A stretch of 64,000 nucleotides of DNA, taken from the NCBI RefSeq assembly GCF_008040165.1, contig NZ_VRUR01000001.1, positions 1,445,349-1,509,348 on the forward strand. Direction: 5' to 3'. Source of the DNA: Flagellimonas hymeniacidonis (lineage in GTDB: Bacteria > Bacteroidota > Bacteroidia > Flavobacteriales > Flavobacteriaceae). The notes beneath the pieces are model-generated. The model ran no database searches. It worked only from the letters and a program-made list of their open reading frames with translations, and was not told the origin of the DNA. Positions 56,239 to 64,000 of the stretch are shown here, one piece after another. The position numbers and the translations under genes are program-made. Positions within the stretch are counted from its first letter, which is position 1; each line of letters opens with the position of its first letter.

Positions 56239-58086
56239 ATGTGTGGAATTGTAGGTTATATAGGACATAGGGATGCTTATCCCATAATAATGAAAGGCTT
56301 GCAAAGATTGGAGTACAGAGGTTACGACAGTGCTGGTATCGTTTTGTTTGATGGTGAAGAAACTCACCTATCCAAGACAAAAGGCAAAGTTGAGGATTTA
56401 AAGAAAAGAGCCGAATCCACAATAGCAGTTAAAGGAAAATTAGGCCTTGGCCATACTAGATGGGCGACACATGGTGTGCCTAATGATATTAATTCCCACC
56501 CGCATTACTCAAATTCTGGAGATTTGGTGATTATCCACAATGGAATCATTGAGAACTATGAATCCATAAAAAAAGCACTGATTGGTCGTGGATATTCCTT
56601 TGAATCTGATACGGATACGGAGGTTTTAGTCAACCTTATTGAAGAAATTAAAAATACTGAAGATGTAAAACTTGGAAAGGCAGTACAAATTGCACTTAAT
56701 CAAGTAGTAGGGGCTTACGCAATTGCTGTTTTTGATAAGAATAAGCCAGATGAAATTGTAGTAGCAAAATTAGGAAGTCCGTTAGCGATAGGAATTGGGG
56801 AAAATGAATATTTTATTGCATCTGATGCTTCGCCTTTTATAGAATTTACCAATAATGCGGTGTATTTGGAGGATGAGGAAATGGCCATCGTCCGCATTGG
56901 AAAAGAAATTAAGCTGCGTAAGATAAAAGATGATGCCATTGCATATCCCAATATTCTTGAACTTCAATTAAATCTTGAAGAAATTGAAAAAGGAGGGTAT
57001 GATCATTTTATGCTCAAGGAAATTTACGAACAACCAAGAGCCATTTTAGATACGTATAGAGGTCGATTACTGGCAGATCAGGGAATTATAAAAATGGCAG
57101 GAATTGACCAAAATTTGGAGAAGTTCCTAAATACAAATAGAATCATCATAGTTGCCTGTGGTACTTCATGGCATGCTGGGTTAGTGGCCGAATATATTTT
57201 TGAAGATTTGGCAAGAATTCCGGTTGAGGTGGAATACGCATCCGAATTTAGATACAGGAATCCGGTAATCACAGAAAATGATGTGTTAATTGCCATATCA
57301 CAATCTGGTGAAACGGCGGACACATTGGCTGCCATAAAACTGGCAAAAGAAAAAGGAGCTTTTGTTTTTGGAGTTTGTAATGTGGTTGGTTCTTCAATAG
57401 CGAGAGAAACACATGCCGGAGCATATACCCATGCAGGGCCAGAAATTGGTGTAGCCTCTACAAAAGCATTTACTACCCAGATTACGGTTCTTACCCTTAT
57501 TGCCTTAAAATTGGCACATGAAAAAGGTGTCTTTTCCCAATCTAAGTACCATGAGTATTTAACAGAATTGGAAGGGATTCCAGCAAAGGTCGAAAGGACA
57601 TTGCAATCCAACCAAATAGTAGAAGACATTTCTGAGATATATAAGGACTCAACAAACTGTCTTTATTTAGGTAGGGGATACAATTTCCCTGTTGCTTTGG
57701 AAGGAGCACTTAAACTAAAAGAAATAAGTTACATACATGCAGAGGGTTACCCAGCTGCAGAAATGAAGCATGGCCCCATTGCACTCATAGACGAGCAAAT
57801 GCCGGTAATTGTTATTGCTACCAAGAAAGGACATTATGAAAAGGTGGTAAGTAACATCCAAGAAATCAAATCACGGAGTGGACGAATCATCGCCATTGTC
57901 ACAGAAGGGGACAAAACGGTAAAAGAGTTGGCAGATCATGTTGTAGAAGTGCCAGAAACTTCGGAAAGCCTCACTCCGCTGCTGACGACAATACCATTAC
58001 AATTACTATCTTATCATATAGCAGTTATGAGAGGTTGTAATGTGGATCAGCCTAGAAATTTAGCAAAATCGGTTACTGTGGAGTAA
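56239..58086 (+). CDS. glmS: Glutamine--fructose-6-phosphate transaminase (isomerising)
   Basis: 615 aa cytoplasmic enzyme, making glucosamine 6-phosphate from fructose 6-phosphate and glutamine for peptidoglycan and LPS. N-terminal glutaminase with nucleophile Cys2 (MCGIVGYIG), then two SIS sugar-isomerase domains (about 285-420 and 455-600; ISQSGETADTLAAI, GRGYNFPVALEGALKLKEIS) and the C-terminal NLAKSVTVE. Length is typical. No glmS ribozyme-like leader was seen in the 127-bp upstream gap. A terminator follows. Confidence 0.98.
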   Translation: MCGIVGYIGHRDAYPIIMKGLQRLEYRGYDSAGIVLFDGEETHLSKTKGKVEDLKKRAESTIAVKGKLGLGHTRWATHGVPNDINSHPHYSNSGDLVIIHNGIIENYESIKKALIGRGYSFESDTDTEVLVNLIEEIKNTEDVKLGKAVQIALNQVVGAYAIAVFDKNKPDEIVVAKLGSPLAIGIGENEYFIASDASPFIEFTNNAVYLEDEEMAIVRIGKEIKLRKIKDDAIAYPNILELQLNLEEIEKGGYDHFMLKEIYEQPRAILDTYRGRLLADQGIIKMAGIDQNLEKFLNTNRIIIVACGTSWHAGLVAEYIFEDLARIPVEVEYASEFRYRNPVITENDVLIAISQSGETADTLAAIKLAKEKGAFVFGVCNVVGSSIARETHAGAYTHAGPEIGVASTKAFTTQITVLTLIALKLAHEKGVFSQSKYHEYLTELEGIPAKVERTLQSNQIVEDISEIYKDSTNCLYLGRGYNFPVALEGALKLKEISYIHAEGYPAAEMKHGPIALIDEQMPVIVIATKKGHYEKVVSNIQEIKSRSGRIIAIVTEGDKTVKELADHVVEVPETSESLTPLLTTIPLQLLSYHIAVMRGCNVDQPRNLAKSVTVE

Positions 58087-58111
58087 CTTTGGAAAATCAT
58101 AAAAATGTAAT

Positions 58112-58140
58112 AAAGGCGCTGGTAACAGTGCTTTTTTTTG
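58112..58140 (+). terminator. Rho-independent terminator after glmS
   Basis: GCGCTG (58116-58121), loop GTAA, CAGTGC (58126-58131) with one G-T pair, then eight T. Confidence 0.85.
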
Positions 58141-58181
58141 TTAAAAACGTAGTCAAAGCGTGTTTTTTTTAGCAAAAAAGT

Positions 58182-58197
58182 ATTATGCATGCATAAT
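58182..58197. promoter_or_regulatory. 16-bp perfect palindrome upstream of a TonB receptor
   Basis: ATTATGCATGCATAAT is fully self-complementary and lies between A-rich and T-rich runs, 100 bp before the receptor ATG. It sits just upstream of a TTTG (58208-58211) and a TATCTT (58235-58240) that may be the -33 and -7 elements (23-bp spacing). Likely a dimeric regulator site. Confidence 0.45.
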
Positions 58198-58296
58198 TTT
58201 TTTCAATTTTGTGGAAATCAAATGAAAAAAAATGTATCTTCCCCCTCCAATACTTAACAGATACTTAATAACTAAATTAACTCTAATTTAAAGCTA

Positions 58297-61059
58297 ATGA
58301 GAAGACTAATAATCATTTCCCTCATGCTGTTTGGTGTTATCTCTTATGCGCAGACAACAGTACAGGGAACGGTAGTTGATGAAAATAATGAACCTATTCC
58401 AGGAGCCAATGTAGTCTTGGTTGGAAAAGCTGAAGGAACCACTACGGACTTCGATGGAAACTTCACCTTTAATACCTCAGAACAACCGCCATTTGCACTT
58501 CGTTTTACAAGCATAGGATTTTCCGATTTAACAATGCAAGTCACTTCTAATAACCAGACACTTTCTGTAACATTGAGTGAGGCTTCAACACTTTTAGATG
58601 AAATTGTAATCTCCGCTTCTAGAACTCCGGAACGAATTTTTGAATCTCCGGTTTCTGTTGAAAGGTTTGGATTGAAGGAAATCAAGAATACAACCGCTGA
58701 ATCTTTTTATGGCGGTCTACAGAATTTAAAAGGAGTAGATATCAACACAAACAGTTTAACGTTCCAATCCATAAACACTAGAGGTTTTGCGACCTTTGCA
58801 AACAATAGATTCTTACAGTTGGTTGATGGTATGGATAACTCGGCACCGGGTCTAAACTTTGTTTTGGGTAACCTTGTGGGGATGTCAGAATTGGAAGTGC
58901 AAAGTGTTGAGATTCTACCAGGAGCTTCTTCAGCTTTATATGGTGCGGGTGCATTCAATGGTATTTTGTTCATGCAAAGTAAGAGTCCTTTCGATTTTCA
59001 AGGAATCAGTGCTTATGGAAAAACAGGTTTAACATCTCAGGATGCCGCAGGAGATAACAATTACTATGATTTTGGGATCAGGGTGGCTCATGCCTTTAGC
59101 GATAAAGTAGCTGTAAAGGCAAATCTGTCCTTTTTAAAAGGAGAGGATTGGCATGCGGTAAATACCACAGATTTGGGTAATCTTGGAGCAGATAGAACAG
59201 ACCCAAATTATAATGGTCTTAATATTTATGGTGATGAAGTTACTACACTTTTAAACTTTGATGCCGCAGCTAATTTGCCAACTGGAACTGTTGGTACGGC
59301 AAATGTTTCAAGAACAGGTTATGCAGAAAGTGATTTGGTAGATTACGATGCACAAAGTGTAAAAACAGACTTTTCTGTTTTTTACAGACCTTTTGCCGAT
59401 GACTTTGAAATTATCTATAATGGTAGAGTGGGTCGTGGAAACACCATTTATCAAGGAGCAAATAGGTATTCTGTAAAAAACTTTATTCTTCAACAACATA
59501 AAATTGAGTTTAGAAATAAGAATTTCTTCCTAAGAGGGTATATTACTACGGAAAACTCAGGAGATTCCTATGACACGCGTTTTACAGCAATTAATGTCAA
59601 CAACCGATGGAAAGACAATACACAATGGTTCACAGAATATGCCCAAACCTATATACCCACTTTCTTAGGAGGTATACAACAAGGAGGCCTTTCAAGGGAA
59701 CAGGCTTCGGTTGCTGCACATGCGGCCGCTAGACAAGCAGCAGATACAGGTAGGTTGGTGCCAGGTACTCCAGGGTTTCAAAGTGCCTTTAATTCTGTTA
59801 CTACAGATGGGGATTTAACTACTGGATCTAAATTTATAGATAATACTAAATTCCGTCATGTAAACGGGAACTATAATTTAGCACACCTTATAGATGATTG
59901 GGCAGATGTACAAGTAGGAGGTTCTTTTAGAGAATATGAACTAAATTCAGGAGGAACTATATTTACAGATTCCGATGGGCCAATTAAATACAATGAATTT
60001 GGAGCGTATGTTCAACTTCAAAGGAAATTTTTGGATGATAGATTTAAGTTTACCGGTTCTGCTCGTTACGATAAAAACGAGTTCTTTGATGGCTTTTTGT
60101 CACCAAGACTTTCTTTAGCCTATACAGCTGGTGAACGAAGAAACCACAATTTTAGAGTTTCAGCGCAACAAGGTTTTAGGAACCCTACAACCCAAGATTT
60201 GTTTATAGGATTAAATGCTGGGTCTGCAATTTTGGTAGGATCTGCACCATCCAATTTGGATAAAGATGTAAGAACATTTGATGTTACCCAAAGTGGTCAA
60301 GACTTGATTGGACAAGCAACGGTAGATGTGGTTGGACGAGCTGCTTACGAAAATGCGTACTCGCTAAGTTCAGTTTTAGCTGGAGCACCTGAAGCAGTTA
60401 ATACATCTATAATTGAGCCTGAAGAGATTACTGCTTTTGAGGCGGGATATAGAGGACAAATTGGAAAATTCACTATAGATTTAAGCGGTTATTATAATAG
60501 GTACAAAAACTTTATTGCCAATGTAACGGTATTAGTTCCATTTTACGGTACAGCCGGTGATGGTGGATTATCATTACTTGCTTTGCAAAATGGAGATAGA
60601 CAAGCTTATCAAACCTACACGAATTCTGAAAGCGATATCAATTCGTATGGAGGAACCGTTGGTGTAGATACCAAAGTGTTGGGTAATTTCGATTTAGGTG
60701 TAAACTATACGTATGCAGAATTGGATTTTGATGAAGCTAGATTTCCTGATTTCAGAACTAACTTTAACACTCCAAAGCATAAAGTGAAAGCTTCTTTTGG
60801 GAACACAGCACTTTTTGAAAACTTTGGATTCAATGTAAATTACAGATGGAGCGATAGTTTCTTCTGGGAAGCATCTTTTGCTGATGGTGATGTTCCTGCA
60901 TATACGGTGTTGGATGCTCAAATCAATTATTCAGTTCCGAGTATTAAATCAGTTTTCAAGGCTGGTGGCTCCAACCTTTTGGGAGATGAATACTTCCAAG
61001 CAGTAGGTACAGGTTTAATAGGTTCTATCTACTATGTTTCTTGGACAATCAATCCATAA
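58297..61059 (+). CDS. TonB-dependent outer-membrane receptor with carboxypeptidase-like domain
   Basis: 920 aa. Signal peptide (about 1-20), a carboxypeptidase-like domain (TTVQGTVVDENNEPIPGANV, about 20-95), TonB-dependent plug (about 105-230: NTRGFATFANNRFLQLVDGM, then EVQSVEILPGASSALYGAGA) and a large barrel. The C-terminus is SIYYVSWTINP, less typical than a terminal Phe. No susD gene follows; the unit is monogenic with its own terminator. Ligand unknown. The upstream palindrome suggests transcriptional control. Confidence 0.93.
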   Translation: MRRLIIISLMLFGVISYAQTTVQGTVVDENNEPIPGANVVLVGKAEGTTTDFDGNFTFNTSEQPPFALRFTSIGFSDLTMQVTSNNQTLSVTLSEASTLLDEIVISASRTPERIFESPVSVERFGLKEIKNTTAESFYGGLQNLKGVDINTNSLTFQSINTRGFATFANNRFLQLVDGMDNSAPGLNFVLGNLVGMSELEVQSVEILPGASSALYGAGAFNGILFMQSKSPFDFQGISAYGKTGLTSQDAAGDNNYYDFGIRVAHAFSDKVAVKANLSFLKGEDWHAVNTTDLGNLGADRTDPNYNGLNIYGDEVTTLLNFDAAANLPTGTVGTANVSRTGYAESDLVDYDAQSVKTDFSVFYRPFADDFEIIYNGRVGRGNTIYQGANRYSVKNFILQQHKIEFRNKNFFLRGYITTENSGDSYDTRFTAINVNNRWKDNTQWFTEYAQTYIPTFLGGIQQGGLSREQASVAAHAAARQAADTGRLVPGTPGFQSAFNSVTTDGDLTTGSKFIDNTKFRHVNGNYNLAHLIDDWADVQVGGSFREYELNSGGTIFTDSDGPIKYNEFGAYVQLQRKFLDDRFKFTGSARYDKNEFFDGFLSPRLSLAYTAGERRNHNFRVSAQQGFRNPTTQDLFIGLNAGSAILVGSAPSNLDKDVRTFDVTQSGQDLIGQATVDVVGRAAYENAYSLSSVLAGAPEAVNTSIIEPEEITAFEAGYRGQIGKFTIDLSGYYNRYKNFIANVTVLVPFYGTAGDGGLSLLALQNGDRQAYQTYTNSESDINSYGGTVGVDTKVLGNFDLGVNYTYAELDFDEARFPDFRTNFNTPKHKVKASFGNTALFENFGFNVNYRWSDSFFWEASFADGDVPAYTVLDAQINYSVPSIKSVFKAGGSNLLGDEYFQAVGTGLIGSIYYVSWTINP

Positions 61060-61072
61060 AAGATTACTTTAA

Positions 61073-62731
<1,659 letters not shown>

Positions 62732-62732
62732 T

Positions 62733-62792
62733 AGTTGATAGTTGACAGTTGATGGTTTCCTTAAATTAACAATCAACCGATAACAATCAACC
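62733..62792. repeat. Heptamer repeats in the atpD-atpC spacer
   Basis: Three tandem heptamers GTTGATA, GTTGACA and GTTGATG (62734-62754), then two ATCAACC units (62772-62778 and 62786-62792) in the opposite sense. GTTGAT can pair with ATCAAC, so the mRNA may fold between the two coding regions. Confidence 0.6.
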
Positions 62793-62805
62793 AACAACTA
62801 AAAAT

Positions 62806-63084
62806 ATGTATTTAGAAATTGTATCACCAGAAGCTACGTTATTTGCAGGTGAAGTAACCTCTGTTACTGTGCCAGGAATAAATGGCGAATTTCAAATGTT
62901 GCAGAATCACGCACCTGTAGTTTCCTTGCTTCAAAAAGGAGATGTTAAGGTTCAGGGGGATATTACCATTGATGAGGATTTTCAAAATAAATTTTCCAAA
63001 GGCCCAAATGGCGAGACTCTGCTGTCCATTACCAGCGGGACCATTGAGATGAAAGACAACAAAGTAATCGTCTTAGCGGATTAA
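62806..63084 (+). CDS. atpC: F-type ATP synthase subunit epsilon
   Basis: 92 aa. The N-terminal beta-sandwich of epsilon is clear: LEIVSPEATLFAGEVTSVTV then PGINGEFQMLQNHAPVVSLL. The helical C-terminal hairpin of longer (about 135 aa) bacterial epsilons is absent, as is usual in Bacteroidota. It couples rotation of the central stalk to the F1 head and would lack the inhibitory C-terminal arm. 74 bp after atpD, with repeats in between; a terminator follows. Confidence 0.94.
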   Translation: MYLEIVSPEATLFAGEVTSVTVPGINGEFQMLQNHAPVVSLLQKGDVKVQGDITIDEDFQNKFSKGPNGETLLSITSGTIEMKDNKVIVLAD

Positions 63085-63108
63085 GTTTTATAGGACAATA
63101 TAAAGAAT

Positions 63109-63138
63109 AAAAAAGCCGCTCAAACGAGCGGCTTTTTT
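63109..63138. terminator. Bidirectional terminator between atpC and the GNAT gene
   Basis: AAAAGCCGCTC (63111-63121), loop AAAC, GAGCGGCTTTT (63126-63136), with A and T runs on both sides, so it can serve the two convergent genes. Confidence 0.92.
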
Positions 63139-63667
63139 ATGTCAAGATAATAAGGGACCACTTTTTTCCTTCAGAACGATATCTTTTTAGTTCTATAAAT
63201 CCAACGGCTTCATGTGCTTGTAAAGAACGTTGATTTTTAGCATCGACTTCGGTTATTATGGTGTCAAAACCCTTTGGAAGTTTTTCTTTCATGGCTTTAT
63301 ATAACCCCCTAAACACACCTTTACCCCTGTATTCTTTTGAAACACAAATTTGACCCATAACCATATAGTTACAGTTGTTTTGCACCACCTTGTTGATTTC
63401 ATGAAACATGGGTTTTAAAACTTCAATGGAGTTGGCAAACTTGGGATGCATGCTTAGCGCATAACCAATAACCTTTCCTTGATCTATGGCAATAGTATGA
63501 GGACATTCATGATGCATTTCTTTTAGAAATGCTAAAGAATGTTCTACAGTTAAAAAACCTTCTTGCTCTTTTTCTTCGGTAGTAAGGTTTTTTGGTAGAT
63601 TCAGTTGTTGGAGTAAAAGAATTTCCTCAAGTTGCGCAAGCGTTGAAGTCTGTTCATAGACAAGCAT
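63137..63667 (-). CDS. GNAT-family N-acetyltransferase
   Basis: 176 aa. The acetyl-CoA-binding motif A is visible as ICVSKEYRGKGVFRGLYKAM (Q/RxxGxG/A-type loop) and motif B as EVDAKNQRSLQAHEAVGFIE. Acts on an unknown amine substrate in the cytoplasm. It starts where the upstream gene stops (0-bp gap), so the two are translationally coupled. Confidence 0.88.
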   Translation of the reverse strand: MLVYEQTSTLAQLEEILLLQQLNLPKNLTTEEKEQEGFLTVEHSLAFLKEMHHECPHTIAIDQGKVIGYALSMHPKFANSIEVLKPMFHEINKVVQNNCNYMVMGQICVSKEYRGKGVFRGLYKAMKEKLPKGFDTIITEVDAKNQRSLQAHEAVGFIELKRYRSEGKKWSLIILT

Positions 63668-64000
63668 CTATTCCGTTTTAAGCCATTCTTTTCGTTTTTG
63701 TATTATTTCTGTGGTAGGTGCCTGGTCGACATCCTCCATTAAAAGGATTGAATAGCTGGGACTTGGTGCTGGAATCAAAGTAGTGGTCTTTGCATTTCCA
63801 AAGCGAGAAAAGTTAACTACTAAAGAATCACCTATATTGAATTGTTTAAGATAATCAGCAAACTTTTGACCTTCTAAAAAAGGGATATTGTTGATGTTTA
63901 AAATGATGTCCCCCATACTTAGTTTTGAATTATAAGCAGGGCTTCCAATCTTGGGATTTCTTCTGATACGAGCTCCCTTGCCGTCCTCATTCATGGAAAC
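63668..64000 (-). CDS. PDZ-domain protein, 3' part (5' end beyond window)
   Basis: The frame stays open past the right edge (upstream codons Val-Ser before the first Met), so the gene is cut. The visible 110 residues contain a PDZ domain (IGSPAYNSKLSMGDIILNIN, then an LPxL-like FSRFGNAKTTTL) and a tail ITEIIQKRKEWLKTE-like. A C-terminal PDZ of this kind ends M61 glycyl-aminopeptidases in Bacteroidota, which is a plausible but unproved identity. Confidence 0.6.
   Translation of the reverse strand, partial: VSMNEDGKGARIRRNPKIGSPAYNSKLSMGDIILNINNIPFLEGQKFADYLKQFNIGDSLVVNFSRFGNAKTTTLIPAPSPSYSILLMEDVDQAPTTEIIQKRKEWLKTE

Noticed and set aside
57078..57629. 183-residue reverse frame inside glmS
   Set aside because: Antisense shadow of a highly conserved gene; composition follows the opposite strand.
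58297..61059. SusC/SusD polysaccharide-utilisation pair
   Set aside because: No susD-like gene follows; a terminator and then atpD come next. The same applies to the receptors at 11790 and 40009.

Overview
The window is AT-rich chromosomal DNA from a bacterium of the phylum Bacteroidota, almost certainly a (probably marine) member of the Flavobacteriaceae. The basis is: TonB-dependent receptors with carboxypeptidase-like N-terminal domains; families largely confined to this group (DUF4270, DUF5689, the short GlgA-like protein beside panC, atpD-atpC apart from the other atp genes); few Shine-Dalgarno sites; and many starts preceded by the Bacteroidota -7 box TAnnTTTG. Genus cannot be fixed by eye. 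No rRNA, tRNA, CRISPR, phage or IS transposase was seen.

Layout. 0-6.5 kb: a DUF4097-like exported protein, lspA, a convergent 5-formyl-THF cyclo-ligase, then uvrC and a patatin/outer-membrane-barrel lipase 4 bp apart. 6.5-6.94 kb is non-coding and holds a cluster of TTAACG/CGTTAA sites and a likely small structured RNA ending in a strong terminator. 6.9-11.6 kb: one forward block (DUF3108, tryptophan 2,3-dioxygenase, M23 peptidase, pgi). 11.8-20.3 kb: two TonB receptors, a heme-type membrane protein, and a secreted endonuclease/receptor/DUF5689-lamin-tail lipoprotein locus that may serve extracellular nucleic-acid use. 20.3-22.4 kb: small membrane and exported proteins. 22.7-26.9 kb: katG, an ankyrin protein, a Nudix hydrolase and an omega-amidase-like nitrilase. 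26.9-36.6 kb: an Ig-like lipoprotein, comF, a coiled-coil protein, glyS, fhs and a run of small reverse-strand genes.

36.7-38.9 kb is the most unusual part: a frameshifted gene remnant, then four small accessory genes (VOC, DinB-like, SnoaL-like, DUF2200). The intergenic gaps here can fold. One has the R''-L''-loop-L'-R' layout of an integron attC site, and the DUF2200 gene is bracketed by complementary 9-bp core-like repeats, as an integron gene cassette would be. No integrase is in the window, so this is a candidate only.

38.9-64 kb: a metallophosphoesterase, a TonB receptor with two enzymes, exonuclease III, an aldo/keto reductase, a PQQ/cytochrome c dehydrogenase, and a reverse block panC-panD-YbhN-like-esterase-like-radA. 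Its promoter is back to back with that of a GlgA-like/DUF4270 pair. Then come glmS, a large TonB receptor behind a 16-bp palindrome, atpD-atpC split by heptamer repeats, a GNAT acetyltransferase and the 3' end of a PDZ-containing protein.

Most genes are housekeeping or cell-envelope functions. Product names rest on motifs read by eye from the translations; no database search was run.
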